64,000 nucleotides of DNA, taken from NCBI GenBank assembly GCA_963995525.1, contig OZ023209.1, forward strand, positions 11,552,510-11,616,509. The letters are read 5' to 3'. Below, one piece after another: positions 48,722 to 63,794 of this stretch; within the stretch, counting starts at the first letter, position 1; every line of letters begins with the position of its first letter. The translations under genes and the position numbers were made by a program. Source of the DNA: Escarpia spicata. Lineage: Eukaryota > Annelida > Polychaeta > Sabellida > Siboglinidae. The notes beneath the pieces are model-generated. The model saw only the letters and a program-made list of their open reading frames with translations. It did not search any database and was not told where the DNA came from.

Positions 48722-49160
48722 TTAAAACGGTGTGGGGGTGCGTTGAGGTGGCAATCCAAAGCAGCGCCGCGCTATGGCCCTCGGTGGTGTCGATGATAAT
48801 AGCGGATGTCCGTGAAGTGTGGCTTGTGATGATGGCTGAGGTAAGGAGACTGGGGTGCGTTGAGGTGGCAGTCCAAAGCCGCGCCGCCCTGTCCTCTCCA
48901 GTGGGACTGGGGTCGACCATAATTCGGTGTCCGAGTCGCGTCGATCTCGCCAATCTTTCGCGTGCGGATCAGGCCTAACGACGCCGCGTACGGCGGCAGT
49001 GGCTCGGTTGTTCCGTCTCGGCTGTAATGGTGGCGGCGTGCTATAGGTTCGTCTCGGCGGGAAGGTCGTGGTAATAGAGGTGGGGTTATTCGGCGCCGCT
49101 GTCTTAGCGCGGAGCGTATATCCACGTCCCCAGCCTTTGGGCGCCTCCTCATTGGACGGC
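48722..49160 (-). pseudogene. Full-length exon-2-like shard, arm C copy
   Basis: Same frame, acceptor and stop as at 28063-28501. The two arm-C-specific changes lie just beyond its stop. Confidence 0.45.
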
Positions 49161-52100
49161 CTGTAAATGGAAATGAATGAATAAATAAATGAAATATTCT
49201 TGTATACATGATTTGTGTTAGTTGTTTGTCTAGCCATTTTGTTGAGTTGTGCAGTTTATGGCAAAGATGTCCCAGTGTCGTGTGTGGCAGGTTCAAATCT
49301 TGCTTGTGTTCAAGTATCCAAACACAACAGGTTGTGCACACTCATTGCCATTGCGATATCTGAATCACTCGAACCAAGAATACACACATATGGTTTACCC
49401 GCCTCTTTATACAGGCCTGGTAAAGGGCGCGCGTGCGCCTGACCACGTACGCTACACAACAGGCGATTCTGCCAAGGCTATTGTCAATAGAAAAAAAAAT
49501 TAAACGGTCATGCGGTGCATGGGTCGTAAGTCGCCTCTTTAGGGCGAATGTTTTCTAATACAACAACACCACGCGATTCCTGAACCCCGATTTGTCTTCT
49601 AACATACTTATGTTCGAACATTTAGAATTTCATTAAACGATTTTGAACCATTACTCAAAACAATAGTCAACAACTTACATAACGCCGCACGTGACGCGCC
49701 CCTCGATGCGGTGCTTTCCCGCGTAAACAATAGTCAACAACTTACATAACGTGGCGCGCCTCTCGATGCGTCACCGGTATTTTTTTCCCACGCAAACAGC
49801 ATTCGCAGGAGCGCCTAGCCAAGATGATGACGAGTCGCGAAGCGGGCGTCGCACGAAAGGGCCTCCCACATCACGAAAGGTGCGTACGTCACGCTCTTTT
49901 AATAAACAAACAAACAACATTCATTATAACTATATACAACTAAAAATATATATACAAGGTCACTATTGCCCAAAGACCCCACTCCCATGTAACACGTTGT
50001 CACTATTGCCCAAAGACCCCACTCCCATGTGCCACTTTGTCACTATTGCCCAAAGACCCCACTACCCCTTGTCACTATTGCCCAAAGACCCCACTCCCAT
50101 GTAACACTGTCACTATTGCCCAAAGACCCACACTCCCATATAACACTTTGTTACAAGACCCCCACTCCCATGTACCACTATGTCACTATTGCCCAAAGAC
50201 CCCACTCCCAAGTAACACCTTGTCACTATTGCCAAAAGACCCCACTCCCATGTAACACGTTGTCACTATTGCCCAAAGACCCCACTCCCATGTACCACTT
50301 TGTCACTATTGCCCAAAGACCCCACTCCCATGTAACACTTTGTCACAAGACCCCCACTCCCATGTACCACTATGTCACTATTGCTCAAAGAACCCCAATT
50401 CCATGTAACACTTTGTCACAAGAACCCCACTCCCATGTAACACTTTGTCACAAGACCCCCACTCCCACGTAACACTTTGTCACAAGACCCCCATTCCCAT
50501 GTAACACTTCGTCACATCACCAGTGTGACATACTTTATGGCTGCCCCCTGTGTATAAGAACCATCACATGACACGACTCACCGAGCAGCCTTCGACCTTC
50601 TCGAGAAGGAAGGCGAGGCTCTTGAGGGTGTCCTCCTCCTCTACGTCCTCCGCATCCTCTACTGCAACACCAAGGCACTACATCACAACACAGCATCACA
50701 TCACATCACAACACCACATCACATCCTCCAGTACAATACCACAGCACAGCATCACATCACCACTACATCACATCAATACATGATTACATCACAATACAGC
50801 ATCACTACATCACAACATAGCATATCATCTCATCGCATCACTACATCGTATCATCTCATCACATTCACTACATCATATCATCGCATCACTACATCATATC
50901 ATCTCATCACATCACTACATCATATCAACTCATTACATCAGTGCATCACATCACTACATCATATCATCTGATTACCTCACTACATCACAACATCATATCA
51001 TCTCAACACATCACTACATCATATCATCACTACATCACTACATCACATCATCTCATCACATCACTACATCATGTATGTATGTATGTGTATGTACGTATTT
51101 TGTGAGTTCTACTGTCAAAAGAGTGAAATTGTGTGAGTTCTACTGTGGTGTCCTAGCCTTACACGTATGCACGCACCCATGCACCCACCCACCGTCGCCG
51201 TCCCCACCCGCCCTCGTTTTAATGGCGCAGGACTTTTATACAGTGGCTATACGTTGTTATGTACTGGTACAATGGTTATACGTATTCTTCAGTGGTTATG
51301 TACTGATTTTACCCATACCTTCAATCTACGTAAGTACAACTGGCAGAAACATCATTCTAACGATGAATAAACGGCCCTGGGCACTTCCATAAGTCTGTTT
51401 CACGGTTCGTAACAATACCACTAGAGGGTAGAGAAAACACATATATTACACACGCTAGAGGGCTCGCTTTCCGCTTACTGTACTCAATTAAAAAACGATG
51501 AAAACGCACATGTTGTGTACTGTGTTTTTATTAGTACCTAGGAGGCGCCTTATAGGCGCCCCAGTCCCTAGCGCCTATAAGGCGCCCTAGGGTCCTACCC
51601 CTAGGAGGCGCCTATAAGGCGCCCTAGTCCCTAGGGCCCTACCCCTAGGGGGGCCGGAGGACCTATATATATACGGCGGGAAGGTCGTGGTAATAGAGGT
51701 GGGGTTATTCGGCGCCGCTGTCTTAGCGCGGAGCGTATATCCACGTCCCCAGCCTTTGGGCGCCTCCTCATTGGACGGCCTGTAAATGGAAATGAATGAA
51801 TAAATAAATGAAATATTCTTGTATACATGATTTGTGTTAGTTGTTTGTCTAGCCATTTTGTTGAGTTGTGCAGTTTATGGCAAAGATGTCCCAGTGTCGT
51901 GTGTGGCAGGTTCAAATCTTGCTTGTGTTCAAGTATCCAAACACAACAGGTTGTGCACACTCATTGCCATTGCGATATCTGAATCACTCGAACCAAGAAT
52001 ACACACATATGGTTTACCCGCCTCTTTATACAGGCCTGGTAAAGGGCGCGCGTGCGCCTGACCACGTACGCTACACAACAGGCGATTCTGCCAAGGCTAT

Positions 52101-54280
52101 TGTCAATAGAAAAAAAAAATTAAACGGTCATGCGGTGCATGGGTCGTAAGTCGCCTCTTTAGGGCGAATGTTTTCTAATACAACAACACCACGCGATTCC
52201 TGAACCCCGATTTGTCTTCTAACATACTTATGTTCGAACATTTAGAATTTCATTAAACGATTTTGAACCATTACTCAAAACAATAGTCAACAACTTACAT
52301 AACGCCGCACGTGACGCGCCCCTCGATGCGGTGCTTTCCCGCGTAAACAATAGTCAACAACTTACATAACGTGGCGCGCCTCTCGATGCGTCACCGGTAT
52401 TTTTTTCCCACGCAAACAGCATTCGCAGGAGCGCCTAGCCAAGATGATGACGAGTCGCGAAGCGGGCGTCGCACGAAAGGGCCTCCCACATCACGAAAGG
52501 TGCGTACGTCACGCTCTTTTAATAAACAAACAAACAACATTCATTATAACTATATACAACTAAAAATATATATACAAGGTCACTATTGCCCAAAGACCCC
52601 ACTCCCATGTAACACGTTGTCACTATTGCCCAAAGACCCCACTCCCATGTGCCACTTTGTCACTATTGCCCAAAGACCCCACTACCCCTTGTCACTATTG
52701 CCCAAAGACCCCACTCCCATGTAACACTGTCACTATTGCCCAAAGACCCACACTCCCATATAACACTTTGTTACAAGACCCCCACTCCCATGTACCACTA
52801 TGTCACTATTGCCCAAAGACCCCACTCCCAAGTAACACCTTGTCACTATTGCCAAAAGACCCCACTCCCATGTAACACGTTGTCACTATTGCCCAAAGAC
52901 CCCACTCCCATGTACCACTTTGTCACTATTGCCCAAAGACCCCACTCCCATGTAACACTTTGTCACAAGACCCCCACTCCCATGTACCACTATGTCACTA
53001 TTGCTCAAAGAACCCCAATTCCATGTAACACTTTGTCACAAGAACCCCACTCCCATGTAACACTTTGTCACAAGACCCCCACTCCCACGTAACACTTTGT
53101 CACAAGACCCCCATTCCCATGTAACACTTCGTCACATCACCAGTGTGACATACTTTATGGCTGCCCCCTGTGTATAAGAACCATCACATGACACGACTCA
53201 CCGAGCAGCCTTCGACCTTCTCGAGAAGGAAGGCGAGGCTCTTGAGGGTGTCCTCCTCCTCTACGTCCTCCGCATCCTCTACTGCAACACCAAGGCACTA
53301 CATCACAACACAGCATCACATCACATCACAACACCACATCACATCCTCCAGTACAATACCACAGCACAGCATCACATCACCACTACATCACATCAATACA
53401 TGATTACATCACAATACAGCATCACTACATCACAACATAGCATATCATCTCATCGCATCACTACATCGTATCATCTCATCACATTCACTACATCATATCA
53501 TCGCATCACTACATCATATCATCTCATCACATCACTACATCATATCAACTCATTACATCAGTGCATCACATCACTACATCATATCATCTGATTACCTCAC
53601 TACATCACAACATCATATCATCTCAACACATCACTACATCATATCATCACTACATCACTACATCACATCATCTCATCACATCACTACATCATGTATGTAT
53701 GTATGTGTATGTACGTATTTTGTGAGTTCTACTGTCAAAAGAGTGAAATTGTGTGAGTTCTACTGTGGTGTCCTAGCCTTACACGTATGCACGCACCCAT
53801 GCACCCACCCACCGTCGCCGTCCCCACCCGCCCTCGTTTTAATGGCGCAGGACTTTTATACAGTGGCTATACGTTGTTATGTACTGGTACAATGGTTATA
53901 CGTATTCTTCAGTGGTTATGTACTGATTTTACCCATACCTTCAATCTACGTAAGTACAACTGGCAGAAACATCATTCTAACGATGAATAAACGGCCCTGG
54001 GCACTTCCATAAGTCTGTTTCACGGTTCGTAACAATACCACTAGAGGGTAGAGAAAACACATATATTACACACGCTAGAGGGCTCGCTTTCCGCTTACTG
54101 TACTCAATTAAAAAACGATGAAAACGCACATGTTGTGTACTGTGTTTTTATTAGTACCTAGGAGGCGCCTTATAGGCGCCCCAGTCCCTAGCGCCTATAA
54201 GGCGCCCTAGGGTCCTACCCCTAGGAGGCGCCTATAAGGCGCCCTAGTCCCTAGGGCCCTACCCCTAGGGGGGCCGGAGG

Positions 54281-54307
54281 ACCTATAATAGCACTCTAAT
54301 GGACTCG
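54281..54307 (+). other. Axis spacer of palindrome 2 (27 bp)
   Basis: Identical and same orientation as 33623-33649. Confidence 0.9.
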
Positions 54308-57300
54308 CCTCCGGCCCCCCTAGGGGTAGGGCCCTAGGGACTAGGGCGCCTTATAGGCGCCTCCTAGGGGTAGGACCCTAGGGCGCCTTATAGGCGCTAG
54401 GGACTGGGGCGCCTATAAGGCGCCTCCTAGGTACTAATAAAAACACAGTACACAACATGTGCGTTTTCATCGTTTTTTAATTGAGTACAGTAAGCGGAAA
54501 GCGAGCCCTCTAGCGTGTGTAATATATGTGTTTTCTCTACCCTCTAGTGGTATTGTTACGAACCGTGAAACAGACTTATGGAAGTGCCCAGGGCCGTTTA
54601 TTCATCGTTAGAATGATGTTTCTGCCAGTTGTACTTACGTAGATTGAAGGTATGGGTAAAATCAGTACATAACCACTGAAGAATACGTATAACCATTGTA
54701 CCAGTACATAACAACGTATAGCCACTGTATAAAAGTCCTGCGCCATTAAAACGAGGGCGGGTGGGGACGGCGACGGTGGGTGGGTGCATGGGTGCGTGCA
54801 TACGTGTAAGGCTAGGACACCACAGTAGAACTCACACAATTTCACTCTTTTGACAGTAGAACTCACAAAATACGTACATACACATACATACATACATGAT
54901 GTAGTGATGTGATGAGATGATGTGATGTAGTGATGTAGTGATGATATGATGTAGTGATGTGTTGAGATGATATGATGTTGTGATGTAGTGAGGTAATCAG
55001 ATGATATGATGTAGTGATGTGATGCACTGATGTAATGAGTTGATATGATGTAGTGATGTGATGAGATGATATGATGTAGTGATGCGATGATATGATGTAG
55101 TGAATGTGATGAGATGATACGATGTAGTGATGCGATGAGATGATATGCTATGTTGTGATGTAGTGATGCTGTATTGTGATGTAATCATGTATTGATGTGA
55201 TGTAGTGGTGATGTGATGCTGTGCTGTGGTATTGTACTGGAGGATGTGATGTGGTGTTGTGATGTGATGTGATGCTGTGTTGTGATGTAGTGCCTTGGTG
55301 TTGCAGTAGAGGATGCGGAGGACGTAGAGGAGGAGGACACCCTCAAGAGCCTCGCCTTCCTTCTCGAGAAGGTCGAAGGCTGCTCGGTGAGTCGTGTCAT
55401 GTGATGGTTCTTATACACAGGGGGCAGCCATAAAGTATGTCACACTGGTGATGTGACGAAGTGTTACATGGGAATGGGGGTCTTGTGACAAAGTGTTACG
55501 TGGGAGTGGGGGTCTTGTGACAAAGTGTTACATGGGAGTGGGGTTCTTGTGACAAAGTGTTACATGGAATTGGGGTTCTTTGAGCAATAGTGACATAGTG
55601 GTACATGGGAGTGGGGGTCTTGTGACAAAGTGTTACATGGGAGTGGGGTCTTTGGGCAATAGTGACAAAGTGGTACATGGGAGTGGGGTCTTTGGGCAAT
55701 AGTGACAACGTGTTACATGGGAGTGGGGTCTTTTGGCAATAGTGACAAGGTGTTACTTGGGAGTGGGGTCTTTGGGCAATAGTGACATAGTGGTACATGG
55801 GAGTGGGGGTCTTGTAACAAAGTGTTATATGGGAGTGTGGGTCTTTGGGCAATAGTGACAGTGTTACATGGGAGTGGGGTCTTTGGGCAATAGTGACAAG
55901 GGGTAGTGGGGTCTTTGGGCAATAGTGACAAAGTGGCACATGGGAGTGGGGTCTTTGGGCAATAGTGACAACGTGTTACATGGGAGTGGGGTCTTTGGGC
56001 AATAGTGACCTTGTATATATATTTTTAGTTGTATATAGTTATAATGAATGTTGTTTGTTTGTTTATTAAAAGAGCGTGACGTACGCACCTTTCGTGATGT
56101 GGGAGGCCCTTTCGTGCGACGCCCGCTTCGCGACTCGTCATCATCTTGGCTAGGCGCTCCTGCGAATGCTGTTTGCGTGGGAAAAAAATACCGGTGACGC
56201 ATCGAGAGGCGCGCCACGTTATGTAAGTTGTTGACTATTGTTTACGCGGGAAAGCACCGCATCGAGGGGCGCGTCACGTGCGGCGTTATGTAAGTTGTTG
56301 ACTATTGTTTTGAGTAATGGTTCAAAATCGTTTAATGAAATTCTAAATGTTCGAACATAAGTATGTTAGAAGACAAATCGGGGTTCAGGAATCGCGTGGT
56401 GTTGTTGTATTAGAAAACATTCGCCCTAAAGAGGCGACTTACGACCCATGCACCGCATGACCGTTTAATTTTTTTTTTCTATTGACAATAGCCTTGGCAG
56501 AATCGCCTGTTGTGTAGCGTACGTGGTCAGGCGCACGCGCGCCCTTTACCAGGCCTGTATAAAGAGGCGGGTAAACCATATGTGTGTATTCTTGGTTCGA
56601 GTGATTCAGATATCGCAATGGCAATGAGTGTGCACAACCTGTTGTGTTTGGATACTTGAACACAAGCAAGATTTGAACCTGCCACACACGACACTGGGAC
56701 ATCTTTGCCATAAACTGCACAACTCAACAAAATGGCTAGACAAACAACTAACACAAATCATGTATACAAGAATATTTCATTTATTTATTCATTCATTTCC
56801 ATTTACAGGCCGTCCAATGAGGAGGCGCCCAAAGGCTGGGGACGTGGATATACGCTCCGCGCTAAGACAGCGGCGCCGAATAACCCCACCTCTATTACCA
56901 CGACCTTCCCGCCGTATATATATAGGTCCTCCGGCCCCCCTAGGGGTAGGGCCCTAGGGACTAGGGCGCCTTATAGGCGCCTCCTAGGGGTAGGACCCTA
57001 GGGCGCCTTATAGGCGCTAGGGACTGGGGCGCCTATAAGGCGCCTCCTAGGTACTAATAAAAACACAGTACACAACATGTGCGTTTTCATCGTTTTTTAA
57101 TTGAGTACAGTAAGCGGAAAGCGAGCCCTCTAGCGTGTGTAATATATGTGTTTTCTCTACCCTCTAGTGGTATTGTTACGAACCGTGAAACAGACTTATG
57201 GAAGTGCCCAGGGCCGTTTATTCATCGTTAGAATGATGTTTCTGCCAGTTGTACTTACGTAGATTGAAGGTATGGGTAAAATCAGTACATAACCACTGAA

Positions 57301-60300
57301 GAATACGTATAACCATTGTACCAGTACATAACAACGTATAGCCACTGTATAAAAGTCCTGCGCCATTAAAACGAGGGCGGGTGGGGACGGCGACGGTGGG
57401 TGGGTGCATGGGTGCGTGCATACGTGTAAGGCTAGGACACCACAGTAGAACTCACACAATTTCACTCTTTTGACAGTAGAACTCACAAAATACGTACATA
57501 CACATACATACATACATGATGTAGTGATGTGATGAGATGATGTGATGTAGTGATGTAGTGATGATATGATGTAGTGATGTGTTGAGATGATATGATGTTG
57601 TGATGTAGTGAGGTAATCAGATGATATGATGTAGTGATGTGATGCACTGATGTAATGAGTTGATATGATGTAGTGATGTGATGAGATGATATGATGTAGT
57701 GATGCGATGATATGATGTAGTGAATGTGATGAGATGATACGATGTAGTGATGCGATGAGATGATATGCTATGTTGTGATGTAGTGATGCTGTATTGTGAT
57801 GTAATCATGTATTGATGTGATGTAGTGGTGATGTGATGCTGTGCTGTGGTATTGTACTGGAGGATGTGATGTGGTGTTGTGATGTGATGTGATGCTGTGT
57901 TGTGATGTAGTGCCTTGGTGTTGCAGTAGAGGATGCGGAGGACGTAGAGGAGGAGGACACCCTCAAGAGCCTCGCCTTCCTTCTCGAGAAGGTCGAAGGC
58001 TGCTCGGTGAGTCGTGTCATGTGATGGTTCTTATACACAGGGGGCAGCCATAAAGTATGTCACACTGGTGATGTGACGAAGTGTTACATGGGAATGGGGG
58101 TCTTGTGACAAAGTGTTACGTGGGAGTGGGGGTCTTGTGACAAAGTGTTACATGGGAGTGGGGTTCTTGTGACAAAGTGTTACATGGAATTGGGGTTCTT
58201 TGAGCAATAGTGACATAGTGGTACATGGGAGTGGGGGTCTTGTGACAAAGTGTTACATGGGAGTGGGGTCTTTGGGCAATAGTGACAAAGTGGTACATGG
58301 GAGTGGGGTCTTTGGGCAATAGTGACAACGTGTTACATGGGAGTGGGGTCTTTTGGCAATAGTGACAAGGTGTTACTTGGGAGTGGGGTCTTTGGGCAAT
58401 AGTGACATAGTGGTACATGGGAGTGGGGGTCTTGTAACAAAGTGTTATATGGGAGTGTGGGTCTTTGGGCAATAGTGACAGTGTTACATGGGAGTGGGGT
58501 CTTTGGGCAATAGTGACAAGGGGTAGTGGGGTCTTTGGGCAATAGTGACAAAGTGGCACATGGGAGTGGGGTCTTTGGGCAATAGTGACAACGTGTTACA
58601 TGGGAGTGGGGTCTTTGGGCAATAGTGACCTTGTATATATATTTTTAGTTGTATATAGTTATAATGAATGTTGTTTGTTTGTTTATTAAAAGAGCGTGAC
58701 GTACGCACCTTTCGTGATGTGGGAGGCCCTTTCGTGCGACGCCCGCTTCGCGACTCGTCATCATCTTGGCTAGGCGCTCCTGCGAATGCTGTTTGCGTGG
58801 GAAAAAAATACCGGTGACGCATCGAGAGGCGCGCCACGTTATGTAAGTTGTTGACTATTGTTTACGCGGGAAAGCACCGCATCGAGGGGCGCGTCACGTG
58901 CGGCGTTATGTAAGTTGTTGACTATTGTTTTGAGTAATGGTTCAAAATCGTTTAATGAAATTCTAAATGTTCGAACATAAGTATGTTAGAAGACAAATCG
59001 GGGTTCAGGAATCGCGTGGTGTTGTTGTATTAGAAAACATTCGCCCTAAAGAGGCGACTTACGACCCATGCACCGCATGACCGTTTAATTTTTTTTTTCT
59101 ATTGACAATAGCCTTGGCAGAATCGCCTGTTGTGTAGCGTACGTGGTCAGGCGCACGCGCGCCCTTTACCAGGCCTGTATAAAGAGGCGGGTAAACCATA
59201 TGTGTGTATTCTTGGTTCGAGTGATTCAGATATCGCAATGGCAATGAGTGTGCACAACCTGTTGTGTTTGGATACTTGAACACAAGCAAGATTTGAACCT
59301 GCCACACACGACACTGGGACATCTTTGCCATAAACTGCACAACTCAACAAAATGGCTAGACAAACAACTAACACAAATCATGTATACAAGAATATTTCAT
59401 TTATTTATTCATTCATTTCCATTTACAGGCCGTCCAATGAGGAGGCGCCCAAAGGCTGGGGACGTGGATATACGCTCCGCGCTAAGACAGCGGCGCCGAA
59501 TAACCCCACCTCTATTACCACGACCTTCCCGCCGAGACGAACCTATAGCACGCCGCCACCATTACAGCCGAGACGGAACAACCGAGCCACTGCCGCCGTA
59601 CGCGGCGTCGTTAGGCCTGATCCGCACGCGAAAGATTGGCGAGATCGACGCGACTCGGACACCGAATTATGGTCGACCCCAGTCCCACTGGAGAGGACAG
59701 GGCGGCGCGGCTTTGGACTGCCACCTCAACGCACCCCAGTCTCCTTACCTCAGCCATCATCACAAGCCACACTTCACGGACATCCGCTATTATCATCGAC
59801 ACCACCGAGGGCCATAGCGCGGCGCTGCTTTGGATTGCCACCTCAACGCACCCCCACACCCTTTTAAACAAACAACCATTCATTATAACTATTTATTTAT
59901 TTCTATTCACGGGTGCACCTGAATGCAAACAAACATTCATATACAAGAATCATTTATTTATTTTTGTATTCATTTCTATTCACGGGTCATCTAATGAGTC
60001 ACAAACATTCATATGCAACTATAAATATAGGTGGAAATAAAATATCCATGCAATTCGGTAATGTTACAACATAACGCTGAACGTGACGCCTCTCGATGCG
60101 CGCGCAACCCGAGGGCGCAGTCAACAACTTACATAAAACTAATGCGTCATTTGCCACCACGTAAACACGCCTCTCGATGCGTGCGCACCCTGATGGCGCA
60201 GTCAACAACCTACATAAAACTAATGCGTCATTCGCCACCGCGTAAACAGGCCGCCATGTCAAGTTGCTCCAAAACAGTCGTCACACAGCGCGAACGGTAC

Positions 60301-63300
60301 GTCACACTCTTTTAAACAAACAACCAATCATTATAACTATTTACTTATATTCACGGGTGAACCTAAATGCAAACAAACAGTCCTATACAAGAATAATGTA
60401 TTTATTTATTTATTTATTTAGTCATTTCTATTCACGGGTCATCTAATGAGTCACAAACATTCATACGCAACTATAAAGTCAACAACTTACATAAAACTAA
60501 TGCGTCATTTACCACCACGTAAACACGCATCTCGGTGCGTGCGCACCCCGATGGCGCAGTCAACAGCCTACATAAAACTAATGCGTCATTCGCCACCGCG
60601 TAACCAATCCGCCATGTCAAATCGCTCCAAAACAGTCGTCACACAGCACAAACGGTACGTCACACTCTTTTAAACAATCATTATAACTATTTATTTATTT
60701 ATTTATATTCACAGGTGCACCTAAAATGCAAACAAACAGTCCTATACAAGAATCATTTATTTATTTATTTAGTCATTTCTATTCACGGGTCATCTAATGA
60801 GTCACAAACATTCATACGCAACTATAAATATGGGTGGAAATATCCATGCAATTCGGTGATGTTGCGGCTGAAATTGTTGAACGGAATCCGTGAAGTGTGC
60901 ACCACCTGTTGTGTTTGGCTACTTAACACAGGCGAGATTTGAACACGCCACACACGACACGTCTTCACCATAAACTGCACAACTCAAACGGCTAAACAAA
61001 CAACTTACACAAATTATGTAAACATTCATATACATATTTATTATTTATTCAGTCATTTCTATTCACAGGTCGCCTAATGAGTAGCGACCGACTGCAGTCG
61101 TACGCGGCATCGTTAGGCCGCCCCCGCAAGAGTGGCGCGACCCAGACACCAATTTATGGGTGTCGCTCCCTCCTCGCCCACGGGAGCGAGACTCGGACAC
61201 CGATTTATGGGGGTTGACCGCTCCTGACCCATGAGTGCTGATAACAGTCAACGACTAGTCGTTTGATTCTTTCCAACGCACAAAACCACTGTATACGAGC
61301 TCCAACTAAACGACACGACAAAGCAGGAAAGTAGCGTCGAGCCAGATCGTCCTAGAGCACCGAATGGACTACCCTTCGCCACCTTCCGCAGTTAAACTTC
61401 ATTAAACTATATAACTCATTAAACTCATTAAACTATTCATTAAACTATATAATAATAATAGTCGTTTGATTCTTTCCAACGCACAAAACCACTGTATATC
61501 CCTACGAACTCCAGAACTATAGTAGGCTTGCTTATAAACGAAACACTGTACGCTATAAATACACTAGAAGGCGTCACGACTCACGACAAAGCAGGAACGT
61601 TACAGCTGTCGCTTTACACCAGTGCCTGTATCAAGTTTCACAACAACCCAGCGTAGAACTCTTATGCGTGGTTATGTACATGGTTATGATTATAGCCACT
61701 TTCGACCGCCTCAACGAGGCTCCAATTAACAGGCAACTCTTTAATACAGTGGTTTTGTGCCGGCACCAATGATTATAGGCAATATTCAGTTGTTTTAGTC
61801 CTACCTTAGCGATCCAAACAGCGCCACTGAGTGCAGAGACACATTACAGCGGCCGGCCACTAGCAGCGTCCGGACTTTCACCCGTCCATGTATCAGGTTT
61901 CACAACAACACAGCCGCCTAACAGCGTAGAACTTATGCGTGGTTATGTACTGGTACAGTGATTATAACCACTCAGTACTAATTTCGTACTCATCAATGTA
62001 CCCCCAATTAGCAAGCAACTCTTTTTATACAGTAGTTTTATGCCGGTAAATGGCTATAGGCAATATTCAATTATTTTAGCCCTACCTTGGATCTGACGAT
62101 CAAAAGGGACCACTAGAGTGCATAGAAACGAAAAAGGCCGCCTCAATTAACAGACAACTTTTATACAGTAGTTTTGTGCCGGGTACAATTGTTATAGGCA
62201 ATATTCAGTTGTTTTAGGCCTACCTTAGCGATCCAAACAGCGCCACTGAGTGCAGAGAGACATTACAGCGGCCAGTCACTAGCAGCGTCCGGACTTTCAC
62301 CCGTCCATGTATCAGATTTCACAACACAGGCGCCTAACAGCGTAGAAGTTTTATACGTGGCTATGTACTGGTATAGTGATTATAACTACTCAGTACTAAT
62401 TGCGTACTCATCAAGGCACCCCCAATTAGCAAGCAACTCTTTTTATACAGTAGTTTTATGCCGGTAAATGGCTATAGGCAATATTCAATTATTTTAGCCC
62501 TACCTTGGATCTGACGATCAAAAGGGACGCAAAGGGCACACGGGGTCAACGCTGACCATCCCTTAATACAACAGTTTGGGGTCTCAAACTCATTCTAAGC
62601 CTCTGATTTGTTGTTGAGCCTGTCAATTACCCCCCTCAAGTATAGAGAAACGAAACACATACATTACATTTTATACAGTAGTTTTATGCCGGTAAATGAC
62701 TATAGGCAATATTCAATTATTCTAGCCCTACCTTAGATCTGACGATCAAAAGAACGCAAAGGGCACACGGGGTCAACGCTGACCATCCCCTTAATACAAC
62801 AGTTTGAGGTCTCAAACTCATTCTAAGCCTCTGATTTGTTGTTGAGCCTGTCAATTACCCCCTGTATAGAGAAACGAAACACATACATTACACGCACTAA
62901 GGGCAACAGGTCGAAAAGAAACACACACTAAAGGGCAACAGGTCAGCATCGTATGACCCTATCAATCAAAGGTAATTAAGGGTATTTAGTTCTTGTGCTA
63001 CGAAAGGCCGTAATCACCCACGCCGACGCCGACCTCGTGTGTAGTCTGTGCGATTGCGCATACAACATTCTTATAGGGAACGTGAAAATATCGGCGAAGC
63101 AGAAAAAAGAATAATCGGCCCTGGGCACTTCCATAGGCCTGTTTCATGGAGCCGCTAGAGGGCAGCTCGTTTGGCCGAATATTCGGCCCTGGGCACTTCC
63201 ATAGGCCTGTTTCAGTCGAGTTGCTAATAGGGGTCAAAACATTCGGCCGAATAATCGACCCTGGGCACTTCCATAGGCCTGTTTCATGGTTCGGCCGAAT

Positions 63301-63749
63301 AATCGGCCCTGGGCACTTCCATAGTCAAGTACATGACCTTTTTACACGGGGGCCTTAGCCACACCATGTCCTGTCAATCAAATTGGGTGGCCCTATCAAT
63401 CAAAGGTAATTAAGGGTAATTAAGGGTCATTAGTTCCACTCACTTCATGCCGTCCTCTTAAACCAATGAGCTGCCCCGTAGCCCTATCAATCATTTATGT
63501 GACGTTTTAGGTAAACCAATGAGCTGCCCCGTAGCCGGGTGGCCCATCAATCAGTTGACTTTTTCTGTATCGGTGTGACGTTTTAGGAAAAAATACAAAA
63601 TCCTTTGATGTTGACTTTTTCTGTATAGGCGCGCATAGGGTGCTAAGTTTTAGGAAAAAATTTTGGGGAGGAGCCTATTTCTTTGATGTTTCTTTGATCT
63701 TGAGTGCGTGACCTTTTTGCACGGGGGCTTCAGCCACATGACTACTACT
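54308..63749 (-). repeat. Arm D (9442 bp)
   Basis: Inverted arm of exactly the same length as arm A. Internal copies are at 54308-56914 and 56928-59534. It lacks the GA segment, has ten T at both homopolymers and CACACCGATACAG at the tip, as in arm A. Confidence 0.9.
59429..59867 (+). pseudogene. Full-length exon-2-like shard, arm D copy
   Basis: Same frame and boundaries as the arm A copy at 28063-28501. Confidence 0.45.
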
Positions 63750-63755
63750 CTCATG
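63750..63755 (+). repeat. Target-site duplication, right copy (CTCATG)
   Basis: Identical to 24175-24180 and directly abutting the GACTACTACT terminus. Confidence 0.8.
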
Positions 63756-63794
63756 TATATGCAATAGGTCTCGTGTACGGTTGCACTGATCTTG